Shown here: one piece after another, positions 22,387 to 33,000 of the stretch
Position numbering within the stretch: the stretch's first letter is position 1
Layout: each line of letters begins with the position of its first letter
Assembly: GCA_000750105.3 (NCBI GenBank)
Contig: JPHH03000016.1
Coordinates: 124,001-188,000 of the forward strand
Direction: 5' to 3'
DNA length: 64,000 nt
Source: Tolypocladium sp. Sup5 PDA-1
Lineage: Eukaryota > Ascomycota > Sordariomycetes > Hypocreales > Ophiocordycipitaceae
Position numbers and translations under genes: made by a program
Notes under the pieces: model-generated
What the model saw: the letters and a program-made list of their open reading frames with translations, nothing else
The model's database searches: none
What the model was told of the DNA's origin: nothing

Positions 22387-23157
22387 CTGCGACGATCAAC
22401 GGAGGGCGATAATGTCGACCGTAAGATAGACAACCATATCAAGGCATCTCAAGTCGAGTCCAACTCTTTAAATGAATTGTCCCAAGCCCAGTCTCAAAGT
22501 CTTGGAGCAACTTGTCAGCAGCTGGCGAGCGTAATTGTTGACGGCGCCAAGTGGCCGACTTACAAAGCCAGCGACCTGCCAAGTTGAGCGCTACAATCTA
22601 GTGAGATACTTACTCACGGCGTGAATGTTGCACCGGCCGGTGGAGTTGTTTGAGCGTGTGACAATAGGAGGTTTCTCCAAGTGCAGGCACTTGCAATTGC
22701 TCTATGTTGAAACCTACTACCTCGGCCGAGTGTACGAAGTCAGAGTACCAGCGCGCCTTGAGGTTGCAAAATAATATCAAGCAAAACTTGTTAGAAATGA
22801 TCATGTGTGGGTACAGTGTAGATATTTCAGAGTCAGATGTGCCAAATGAGTGTAAATTCTTCCCACAAGGTCGCTCAAGGTCGAGCTGATCCCAGCCTAC
22901 AGCCTACACAAAAGCTTTGTAACAAGCCACAAGAAGGAATGACCATCGAGTTGAGGACTCGTGTTCCAAATGACTGACAAGATACCTGCCCGCCTCCCTC
23001 AATCATTGTAAGCCCCTGATGCTCGACACGTTCTCTCAAGCCTTCCAAGCAGTCATCATTTGCCATCGAACGTTGCGGTCAGTCCGAGGAGTAGACTTGG
23101 ACATTGCAGAAGACTTGGAGCTCCAAGTCAGGCTTATCATACAGGCCCAGCTGTGTA
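22387..23157. other. Intergenic region between DOMON-b561 and the RiPP precursor
   Basis: 3' flanks of two convergent genes. No open frame of note. Confidence 0.5.
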
Positions 23158-23807
23158 TCAAGCGTGGGCGTGGGCGTCTGCGGCATCGCGCTTGCCGTAC
23201 TGGTAGGCCGTGGCAGAATCGGCGTCATCACGCTTGCCGTACTGATAGGCCGTAGCGGCATCAGCATCACCGCGCTTGCCATACTGATAGGCCGTAGCGG
23301 CATCAGCATCACCGCGCTTGCCATACTGGTAGGCCGTGGCAGAGTCGGCATCGTCGCGCTTGCCGTACTGGTAGGCCGTGGCAGAGTCGGCGTCATCACG
23401 CTTGCCGTACTGGTAGGCCGTGGCAGAATCGNNNNNNNNNNNNNNNNNNNNNNNNNNNNNNNNNNNNNNNNNNNNNNNNNNNNNNNNNNNNNNNNNNNNN
23501 NNNNNNNNNNNNNNNNNNNNNNNNNNNNNNNCTTGCCGTACTGGTAGGCCGTGGCAGAGTCGGCATCGTCGCGCTTGCCGTACTGGTAGGCCGTGGCAGA
23601 GTCGGCGTCGTCACGCTTGCCGTACTGGTAGGCCGTGGCAGAGTCGGCGTCATCACGCTTGCCGTACTGGTAGGCCGTGGCAGAATCGGCGTCATCGCGC
23701 TTGCCGTACTGGTAGGCCGTGGCATCATCCGCGTCCGCTGCTTCCCGGGGGGCCAAAGGGGCGGCCGTGGCGAGCGCAGCCAATACGATAATGTCTTGGA
23801 AACGCAT
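23158..23807 (-). CDS. Kex2-processed repeat precursor peptide, dikaritin-like RiPP precursor candidate (assembly gap inside)
   Basis: The reading frame starts at the ATG at 23807 with a signal peptide (about residues 1-15, cleaved near APLAPRE). It then has five visible copies of a 14-residue unit before a 100-N gap (23432-23531) and six after it, ending DAADAHAHA and a TGA at 23158-23160. The consensus unit is (D/G)DAD(S/A)ATAYQYGKR. ATAYQYG followed by the dibasic KR is the same in all complete copies, while two neighbouring copies change the spacer (GDADAA). KR is the Kex2 cleavage site, so the secretory pathway would release many copies of one short peptide. The plan matches UstA-type precursors, where Tyr-X-X-Gly cores precede KR. 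Two UstY genes lie next to it. The true copy number is unknown because of the gap, whose length is also not a frame multiple. Confidence 0.85.
23169..23744 (-). repeat. 42-bp tandem repeat array encoding the precursor units
   Basis: At least 11 copies of a 42-bp unit, interrupted by Ns. Core-coding positions differ almost only at synonymous sites, while the spacer carries the amino-acid changes. Confidence 0.9.
23432..23531. other. Assembly gap (100 N)
   Basis: Exactly 100 N residues inside the tandem array, the conventional placeholder for a gap of unknown size. Repeat collapse is the likely cause. Confidence 0.95.
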
Positions 23808-24578
23808 TTTGGGTAAGACCGACTTGACAAGGGAATTCGACTACAACGTTGGAGATTGAGTGGAGTGGATGAGAGGTGATTGTACTTTCACAGAAGCTTT
23901 TGCAGTGTGATGCTGCACCTGAATATTGAAGTTTGTCCCAGTCTTATACAAGCTACCAGGACTTCCATCCTGAATCTGGGCTCGTGTCTCTCTTGCCTGA
24001 CTCGTTAACGTTGTTGATCTACCATCCACGTCTCAATGTCGTGCTCTGGCTGTTCAAACTCGCGTATTGCCCTTTACCTTGCAGCTCGCCAACATGTACT
24101 GTCATACGGTTTTGGACAAATGAAGCATGAGTTGAAAAGCGAGGTATAGGAAAACAGGCAAGTGTGACTGCATACACCATGCTGTAGGTTTGTTCTCATT
24201 GCATATCCTTTTCAGTGACTGCATCAACTTACATGCATTGTAACGGCCCGTACCGAGTGACTGCATTAATAAAGCCCCACCCGGGAAGCCATCGCGGTAG
24301 ACCCTGTGCTTCCATGATGGAAACTAAGGCTGCACTGTAGTGCTGACTGCTTAGAAGCCATATCACGATGCCGGGTTGTTGAGCGGGGGAGCCACCGCCC
24401 CATCATTGGGCACAGATGACGTTGCTGAGCAGTTACCACAAAAATTAAGGTAATGGCGGGAATGCCCCGGCCTCACAGGCTCACACCCACGATCAAAACT
24501 CCATTCCAACCTGAACGGAGATAGAACTGAACCGGTTCCTCTGTACCTCCTACGCGCCCAGTAGACACGAGCTGGACG
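23808..24578. other. Shared divergent promoter of the precursor and UstY gene 1
   Basis: About 770 bp with no coding signal lie between head-to-head genes. The precursor side has a pyrimidine-rich leader just before its ATG. I found no clear TATA box. Confidence 0.5.
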
Positions 24579-25698
24579 ATGGATCAAGACGAAAAACCAC
24601 TCTCGGATCTTACGCCATTCCTCAGCAATTCTGAAGATGCTGACAACAACGCTGCAGACTACAGCCAAGTGCAACGGCCGTATCGAAGAAAATCATGGGT
24701 CAGGGCTCACAGGGCTGCTTTGCTCTTTCATTGCACAATGCTGCTCTTCTACGCATTTTTGTTGGTAGCAGTGTGGTCCGGCCCATGTCGTTGTCCAGGA
24801 GCACAACTCTACAGTAAGGCCCTCACGATCGTTTGCAGGAGAGAAAAGCTCAAAATGCATAGCGCCCGCTGAGGACTACGTTCAAACAAGAGTTCAAGTT
24901 ATTCACGATGGCCCTCAAGCCATAAACGAGAGTCCATACGTTGGTTCGAAACCTAAGGAAGCGATTGATGCCGCTTGGGATCATTTACTCCGGTGTACGA
25001 TTCACTACGGCCTTTGGAGGACCACCGTGTCAAGGTTGCTAACTACGGCAACAGTTCATAATCTTCGATTCTCGGAAGAAGACATGCAGAAGATGAACAA
25101 GACATCGATCGAGTTTGCACGTGGCGGAGGCTACCATGGAATGATGGCCGTTTTCCACGAACTTCACTGTCTAGTACGGCCAGGATATCAAGCATGCTTG
25201 AACATGGCATATTGACCTTTGTAGAAACTCATCCGACGGGCGATACACAAGGACGAGTATTATAAAGATAAAGGCCATGATTTCCACATAGGCCATACAG
25301 GCAAGTGCTCACCTCAACTCCGGATAACCTGGGTCGTGAGTAACGAGACGAATTTAGAGCACTGCATCGATATTCTGAGAGCGAGCGCCATGTGCCGAGC
25401 TGACACCTCCATCTATCCTTACTTTTGGTCGGACAGCAATCGCTACCCAAATCCCAGGTGGGAACAGCGACATGAATGTGTAGACTGGGAAAAGTTGGAA
25501 GAGTTTCTGGAGGCCCGGCGCGTGGACATCTTTGCGCCCAATATGCTGGTCCACCCCAAGTATGGTACGTAATAAGCTGAGCTTTCCATCTGATCGATGA
25601 AGCGCTAAAATGCAATAACAGGGCCGTCATTCCCAGGCGGACAGGAGCACATTGAGGAACCCACCGGGCCGCAGAGATACCCTCTGGACCCAGAATAG
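24579..25698 (+). CDS. UstY-family (DUF3328) oxidase-type protein 1
   Basis: Six exons: 24579-24813, 24863-24994, 25055-25173, 25225-25300, 25358-25564, 25622-25698, giving 281 residues. There is one membrane segment (about 47-66) after a polar N-terminus, then the lumenal domain with both family HxxHC motifs: HELHC (157-161) and HTEHC (186-190). UstYa-type proteins catalyse oxidative cyclisation or side-chain oxidation of RiPP core peptides in fungi. Intron 4 (25301-25357) has a GCAAGT donor (GC-AG). It is supported because removing it creates the second HxxHC motif and because the paralogue has an intron at the same place and phase; retained, it would add 19 residues in frame. Head-to-head with the precursor and tail-to-tail with UstY gene 2. 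Confidence 0.88.
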
Positions 25699-26296
25699 AT
25701 AGTCTAACAACAATGGGAATGTTTCTGGAATGTCTTATTCTACGTATAGAAAGCGGGTCTGCTAGACTCACAACATTGTATCTAGTCGACTTCAAGCGTT
25801 CAATAGCTCCATGTCATGGAGATTCATGCCTGTCCAATCTCATCGTGCAGATGCCAAACATACTTCACAATTAAGCCTTAGGGACGAGTCACGTTGTGTA
25901 ATCTTGAACATGGCCTCAAGCGACAATCTACGAACCTGACGGCGTCCAGTGCAAGCTCGTAATTTACCTTTTCGTGCCCCATGGCTTTCGTGCCCCATGC
26001 CAACGAACGAACGATAGTCCAAAGCTGAGTTAACCACGCACGTGAGTCCACAACGCTTTTGGTGCTTCATGTTACTTTGAAGAATAAAGCATGGTTCTTT
26101 TTCAAGCCTAACATCTAAGTGGGAGAAGATCATATAGAGATATATCTTGCTTCGTAAAACGACTTCCAACTCGCAGGCACGAGCAAAATGATCGTGATGG
26201 TAAGATGGCCACACGTGCGCCCAGGCCGGATTCCTCCTCATCAAGACATTCTAAACGCATACATATTCTTTATCGAACACGGCAATTCGGCAAAGC
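25699..26296. other. Intergenic region between the convergent UstY genes
   Basis: No coding signal; 3' flanks of both genes. Confidence 0.5.
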
Positions 26297-27469
26297 TCAA
26301 TGACCATGGCTCAAGTGAGGCTCTTTGTTGAGTACTGCAGCGCCGAGCTTGTCGCCTTGGCCCTTGGGATATGCGGGGCCTTGAGGGGATCAGTTTGCAT
26401 TCTCTGATAGAGCTTAACGATACATCACTTACCCATTGTTGGATGAATGAGCCAACCGGGCTTCATCATGTCAACAGTCCGGTCCTTGGTCCACTTGTCA
26501 AGCTTCTCCCAGCTGATGCATTGGTGGGAAGTTGAGTTGGCTAGCGGGATGAGGTTGCCGTCCACCCATTCAAACGTCATCAGGCCAACGTCGCCGTGGC
26601 ACATGGAGGATTGGAGGATGAAGTCAATACAATGCTCTGGAATACGTTTAGCCAACGGACCGTTTTCCCAGGCTGGTGCATTGCCTACCATTATGAATTC
26701 GGTTTATCTCATGCTGTTCGGGGGTGAAATCTGGGAAGTAGTAGTCCGGGTACATGAATTGATGAATCCGCTTCAGGCAATGTATCTCGTGGTAGACGTT
26801 GAGGGTGCCAATATATCCGTTTCCGTCTGGGATGCGAACGCCCAGATTCTCTCGTCCAAGTGCTCGCATATACTCTTCTTCGACCATGATATTCTCCGCT
26901 GCCCAGCTCGTCAGCCTTACCGAGCCTGAATAACAGCGATCTGATTGGAAGAGCACGGTTGTACATACCGTTTAGCAGGTCGTGCCAGGCCCGGTCAAGC
27001 TGAGGCGAAGGCTTTCCCGCATACTTTCCGAATTCCTGGATACGGTCCTCCGCACGAAAGTTGATGTGCTGCCACTCCAGAGCTTCAACACCAGGCGCTT
27101 CACAGCAGGATAAGTATCATGCGGTTAGACTGCGGGGCAGAGCGACTCACAATGCGGCAAACTATTCAGATAAGTCTGCGATAGAGGCCCGCGGGAACTG
27201 AAACCCCCGCGAGAACTGGCATCCAAGGCGGTAAAGAGCACAATCAGATACAAGGAGAAGATAGCCAAGTGCGCAATCCAAAACCAGGGTCGCCGCCAAG
27301 CAGGACGTTGTTCCTCGAGTCGGCGGCGGAATTGGAGCTTCTGCTCAAGAAGGCCGTCCTCGGAGTCTCTGTCGGACTCAGAGCGAGGACCAGGTAGAGA
27401 TGAATACTTCAACTGGGCCTTTGCCCATCGACTCTTCTGAAGACGATCTAGAAATCCCATGATTGGCAT
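26297..27469 (-). CDS. UstY-family (DUF3328) oxidase-type protein 2
   Basis: Five exons, 27151-27469, 26969-27097, 26689-26925, 26433-26636 and 26297-26379, give 323 residues. A cytoplasmic N-terminus rich in Arg/Ser is followed by one membrane segment (about 64-82) and the UstY domain with HEIHC (195-199) and HNEHC (227-231), then a conserved HCID...SSMCHGD stretch and WEKLDKW. Three splice junctions (before the second HxxHC, after HPTMG, and after the LL at the AW..LL motif) fall where gene 1 has introns, so the two are paralogues. The C-terminal exon begins GPAYPKGQ, matching GPSFPGGQ in gene 1. A second in-frame ATG at 27460 is an alternative start. The likely role is a second oxidation or ring closure on the repeat peptide. 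Confidence 0.88.
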
Positions 27470-28440
27470 CCGTAAAGCTGTACGTCGTCCAGATATTTCG
27501 GAGGTTGACAGCAGATGTTCTGAGCCTGGAGAGAGAGTTATGATTTCGATTTGAGCGGTGATGACCAGTCCTTAGGGCTGGGCCTATGGCAAAGCTCAGG
27601 GTATTGCCCAGTGTGACGCATCCAGGTATCCTTGTCCGATGACAGTGCATATCTTGGCTCTTCTGACTTACCCACACATTTGGGAGCTTGCTGACATTGC
27701 AGATGGCACCAAGTCCTGCAATGACTGCGGCGGAAATCCGCAGCAGGTTCTGCAGCAGGTTGCTGTGCTTACATACTGAGGCAGAGCACAAATCGGCAGA
27801 GCTGTAGCCTGAGGGTAAGCAGCTGGACGCGGTGACTAAAGCATTGACTACGGAGGTATTAATAGTCGCTTTAAGCGAGGCGAGGCCGTCTGGACGCAGT
27901 CAGCTCAGCGTTCACGAGTGAAGATCAGACCGGCATTCTTTGTCACGGCTGCGAGCAAACATGGACCATCATCAGAATGGTAGAGCCAGGCGACGACTGT
28001 GCCGTTAGCGCCTTGCCCTTCCACCCCCCGGGTCCCCTCCTCTCCAACCCGAGTACGCAGCAAAGGGGAAAGAAAGAAGAAGAAGAATAAATTTAGGAGG
28101 AATTGAGGTCTGCTGAATGTAGATAATAGCAGACCGCGGAAATCCTCATCTAATACCATTGTGATGTAACTTCGCAGTCCCCTAGTGTAGCGGTTTCACT
28201 ACATGTACATGTATGTATGTCGCCTTTCATTGCAACCATCTACCGCTCCATGACATTGCAGGCAGCCTTTATTGCTTCCTGCCTGCTCACTTCAATATCT
28301 TGAGCATCCACAAGAAAACACAGACGGCTTGCGCAACGTCGATAGCCTCGACGTTCGCCAGTTGTCCCACATGACTGAGCTTAGACCAGAGGCTCGGACA
28401 CTACACCTAGTAGCATCAGTATAAGTCTCTCCCTCCCTAG
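27470..28440. other. Intergenic region between UstY gene 2 and the bZIP gene
   Basis: No gene found. A TACGGAG word occurs at 27849. The minus-strand upstream side is the UstY gene 2 promoter; the other side is the bZIP 3' flank. Confidence 0.5.
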
Positions 28441-29828
28441 CTATGCTCGGGCGGAATGACTGGGGAAAGGTAAACGTACGCGCTCCTCCAAGAATCTTTT
28501 GTCGCGCTGCCATAAAGATCTGGTAGTTTCGTCTCGTAGGAGGTGGGTGATGGTCTCGGCGACGAACGCGCGCTTTCTCCTATCGGACTGGCTACTCTGA
28601 TGGCCCGAGTCTCTCAGGTACGCCACCTCCTCCTCGAAGTTCTCACCAATCGCCTCTGGGAAGTCTTCTTTGACCTTTTGGCTTAACCAAGCTTTTGAGC
28701 TGCCAGGCAGTGTTGCTATGAGCCGGAGCAGTGTGAGATCCGAGGGCACAGGCTTTGCCTGGTGATGCTTGTTCCGCCCGTGAGCATCTTGAGAGGTGTA
28801 AGCCGCCATAACTGTGGTAAGATCGTCAAACCCAACTTCCTCGGCGGCTGAAAGCACGTAGCCCAATCGTTCATCCAGCGTTGACTCTGTAGAGGCTGAT
28901 GAATCGGGCCTTGTACCTGGCCTCGATGAGGTGGCTCGTGTGCGTCTTTCCGTCCTCAAAAGCCCCAAAGGATTCTCAACAGGCGAGCAGGATATGTTTT
29001 CTCGGCCATTGAGGTCGGTGTATTCGAGATCGAAGCAAATGTTGTTCTGTTTTGCGTTTTCAAGCCGACTGCCAGTCTGCGGATAGGTACCACACCGACT
29101 TTTTGGATCAGGAAATAATGCATCTACACTGAACATGGACTCCAGAGCATTCGGTGAATAAGATGCAGCCGGACTACCGTGATATTGGTGTAGCAAAGAC
29201 TGGCCGTAGGAGTCATCGGGTTCCATTGTTAATTGGCTCGCCTGCGTGGTTGTCGGTCCCCAGGCTAACGGGTCGTGTGAGCCATAGTCCCTTCTCATCA
29301 TGTCAGTATTTAAACTGATTTGATTGGAACTTCTCGCAAGGCGAAAATGCAGGTGCCATGTGAGCCTTTCTGAAGCGGATTGCATATGGTGCACTTACAA
29401 AGCGTTCGCTGCAGACGGCTGAGATAGGCCTTCGATGTTCGAATTCATGGGTGATACAGCTGGGGGTTCATCCGCGATCTGCTGTTCCTTTCCGCCATGA
29501 TCATTGGCTTGGCCCTGGGCATTTTGCTTCTGACGGAGTTCTAAGTGAATCGATGAATGCATCAGCACCAGGGCCGTATTCCTAGGAAAGGAAGTGACAC
29601 AAGGATAAACTCACGCTCTCGACGCTTCCGTTGAGACAAGCGGTTCTTCCTGCGCCGGTGCTCTACACTGTTTTGTAAAGCGGCTTGCAAAGGTGGTGAG
29701 CTGGCCATGAGGCCGTGTATCTGAAGGTTGCCGCCTGTGAGATCTTGTTGTGTCGCAGTCTGAGCCGTGTCTTGGGCCATAGAATGGTTTATTTTGAGAA
29801 GTCGATTCATGCCATCGAAATTAGCCAT
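28441..29828 (-). CDS. bZIP transcription factor, candidate cluster regulator
   Basis: Three exons, 29615-29828, 29399-29540 and 28441-29290, give 401 residues. The basic region (about 58-75) reads EHRRRKNRLSQRKRREQ, with the N-x-x-S-x-x-R pattern of fungal bZIP proteins. The first intron falls directly after the basic region, and the next exon supplies a short, weak leucine-zipper-like segment (LRQKQNAQ...). The C-terminal part contains LDERLGYVLSAAEEVGFDDL, a segment seen in several sordariomycete bZIP proteins, and Arg/Glu-rich helices. Location between the UstY pair and the MFS gene suggests it controls the RiPP cluster; that is inference. It is divergent from the MFS gene across about 1.5 kb. 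Confidence 0.82.
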
Positions 29829-31308
29829 CGTTCACACTACTCCCCTATCCACGCAATAAGGTATGATCGTTGTAAGGGACAGAATCAAGGTGCCAGAACA
29901 GTATTAAACTTTCATCTGCGCATGCCAGGTAAAGAAGGCAGCGAATTGAGTATGTCATCATGGGTAATCAGATCACTCCGGCACAACCCCCAATAGGAGA
30001 TGGTGCAACATAGAAAGCTACTCCGTTCTTAATCTACGGCGTTTCGGGGGGCTAATAGGTCAATACGGGTAAAGCACCCTGTACGCGATCCGGGACCGGA
30101 TCTTACAGCATGACGCGCCCGCGGATGGAACGTATATGCATATACGCTATATATTCATACACGGGAAAGGTGGGGCCATATACGGTGCACCAGTAGTCGG
30201 CTCCCAGAGGCAGACCAGCAATTATTAAGAAGGAGCGGAAGGGAAGGGGGCTGTACTCCGTAGATCTGACGTCTTCAACATTCTATGTCCGTAGTTGTCT
30301 TGGCTGCTTTTACTCGTATGCATTATAGGCCATGTTTAGCTACTCAGATGACTTACCTTGCCAACTTATCCCGTCCATCTCCAGCGGAGACAACTGCCAT
30401 GGCCCGAATAGGAAATCACCGGATGCATTCTCCTCTTTTAACCGTCACTAATACGTAGAAGTGGGGCGCCTCTATTGTTGCGTGGCCGGTTCGCAAAAGT
30501 ACTTTTGCTGACCAACAGCATGAAATATCCTTGTTGGTTCAAGGGGCTTTTAAACGAAGGGAATCCGAGGCTCTAGATTTTAGGGGAAACTTGACTGCAA
30601 TGCTCGTCTGGGCGGGTCTTTCTAACAGCTCGCCCTCGGCCTCAATTGTTCCTCCTCCGGGCCGGCTCGAGCCACTACATAGATTGTCTCAGAAGCCAAG
30701 CTGGTGGCAGGCCGTATTCTAGCAGATGGTACGTCTGTAAGTTACGGGGCATCATGTCGGTAAGCGGGGCCGTTCGGGGAAGCTTTGTACTGTAGGCTGC
30801 ACTCCTCGGTACGAAACACAAGGACACGGGTTAAACTCAGCACATGACAGCCTACACCATACCTACATACATGACACGATTGACCCTAAGGTAGACAAGG
30901 ATGACGTTCCCCCCGAGAGTTCCGCCCGCGTCCCGCTCCCCCCGATAGGTGGGGCAACTCTGGCTGTTTTGCTTGGTCTTGTTGGTCGTCGTGTAGCAAA
31001 AGGTCCGGCAAAAGCGAGCTGCCAGGTTCGGACGAGGTCCGCGGCGTTAGGCTTGGCCCCCATGCCATTTATCTTATCAGATCCTCGCATCCCGATCTCA
31101 AATCCTCCCAACTCCAACCTCTCTCCGGACACGGTACCCCCCGAGTCCAATTTTCGCGCTATAAGCGTGAATCGACGAGCACGGCTGTCAACTTGCTTGC
31201 CCAGCCTAAAGCTGCACTACTGCTCACTATTTACTCTATTCACCTCGCCTCCGATAATTCCTGCAATAAAGACACCCGCGCAGTCTCAATCTCCGAGCTC
31301 ATCCCCAA
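29829..31308. other. Divergent promoter region between the bZIP and MFS genes
   Basis: About 1.5 kb without credible coding. TACTCCGTA occurs at 30254 and TACTCCGTT at 30019. Confidence 0.5.
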
Positions 31309-33000
31309 ATGTTGGCCTCGTCGGAGAAAACCAGCGGTACACTATGCGACGAGGAAAGACAGGCAGCGGATAGTGCGGCAGCTGGTATCGATGGCGGTGG
31401 CATCCAAGGCAACGACAAACAACCCGAGGCACGTATCGACGATGTGTCTGACCCTCGACTGAGACGCCTATTGCAGCTCAGAGAAGAGTACGGGGTGAGT
31501 CATGCCCCGCTCCCTCGAACTTTACATGCTAAACACAGTCATCCAGAGCACGTGGGACGGGCCGGATGACCCCAATGACCCGTACAATTGGCCTTCGAGT
31601 CGCAAGATCCTCACGGGCATTGTCCTCTCCCTGGCCCAGCTCGTAACGTTGATGACGGCCAGCATCATATCGGCGGCGCTGAACGACATCGTCGTTGACC
31701 TACACATCGACATGTCGGCGGCCCAGATGATCTTCTCTACCTACTTCCTCGGTCTTGGTTTTGGTCCTTTCGTCATTGCTGCCTTCTCTGAAATGCACGG
31801 CCGCAAATGGGTCTGGATCGCTGGAAATCTCTGGTATATCCTTTGGAATGCCGTAAGCCCCGTTGGCAAATCAAAGGACATGATGGTTGTGAGCAGGCTG
31901 ATGGCTGGACTGGGCGCTTGCGCCGGGGTGACTGTATGCTCTCCTTCATGCACCATCCGAGTATAATGGTTGGCTGACAAACATAGCTCACTGGCCCAAC
32001 CATGGCAGACATGTACGGGAAAAAGGATCGTGGCAAGGCTGCCGCCATCACAGCCCTGCTCCCCTCTCTAGGGCCTGCCTTGGGCCCCATTGTTGGTGGT
32101 GTCGTTACTCAACAGATCGAGTGGCCTTGGATCTTCCGCATCATGAGCATCGTCACCTTCGTCATCACCCTCATCGGTCTTGTGTACATCCGGGAATCCT
32201 ACACTCCGGTCCTTCTACGTCGCAAAGCAAGGGGACGGCGTGGGGCAACACCACAGGAGGCGCTTTCATGGCGCTTCTGGGCAGACTTCTTGCACCGTCT
32301 GGGTCTTGGCATCTGGCGACCCGTTCGTCTCTTACTCACACGACCCATCGTTCAGCTGATTGCCGTCATTTTGGGACTCAACTTCGCCATATACACTCTC
32401 CTTCTAGGCACATACGCGACACTGTTCATAGACAGATACGGACAAACTCAATCCGTCAGCGCCCTTCACTACATCGCCATCGCCGTCGCAGCAACCGTCG
32501 CGGCCCAAGTCGGCGGTCGGCTGATGGACCGGTTGTACAGGTATTTGAGCGACCGACGAAACGGTGGTGAAGGGAAGCCCGAGTTTCGGGCTCCTTACTT
32601 GATACCCGGCGTCATCTTGCTCCCAATCGGCTTGATTCTCTATGGCTGGGCCGCAGAACACACGGTTCCTTGGCCTGTCGTTGATATCGGCGCAGTCATA
32701 TTCGCATTGGGCAGTATTGTTGTCAGCCAGATGCTGTATGCCTATCAACTGGACGAGTTCGTCGAGCACGGGGCATCTGCCAATGCGGCCACGCGCGTCC
32801 TATCCTACCTACTGGGTTTCGCATTTCCCATCTTTGCACCTCAGCTATATGAGAAGTTGGGCTATGGCTGGGGCAACAGCATGCTGAGTTTGATCTGGGT
32901 TGTCTTTTGTTTCCCGTTGCCCGTGGTGCTCTGGCTCTGGGGAGAGAAGATACGGGGGTGGGGCCGAAGCTCCAAGGAGGGACGGGTTGAAGGGGCGTGA
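31309..33000 (+). CDS. MFS drug/peptide exporter (DHA1 type), candidate RiPP efflux pump
   Basis: Three exons, 31309-31494, 31547-31933 and 31987-33000, give 528 residues. The N-terminus has the usual WDGPDDPNDPYNWP motif of fungal DHA1 multidrug transporters just before TM1. About 12 membrane segments follow, with FSEMHGRKWVW in the loop between TM2 and TM3, the GPALGPIVGGVV segment in TM5 and WPWIFRIM after it. A long charged loop lies between TM6 and TM7. The first splice uses GTGAGT and an acceptor at 31546, giving EEYG-STWDGP. Close relatives export toxins, azoles or polyamines with protons. Placement at the edge of the UstY/bZIP block suggests export of the cyclised peptide. I cannot see the substrate from sequence. 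Confidence 0.87.

Noticed and set aside
23169..23744. CRISPR-like array
   Set aside because: The units are contiguous in-frame coding repeats without spacers, in a eukaryotic genome.
23158..23807. Alpha-factor-type mating pheromone precursor
   Set aside because: KR and acidic/Ala spacers are shared with pheromone precursors, but the repeat lacks the W-C...P-C-W type core of sordariomycete pheromones, and it sits beside two UstY genes.
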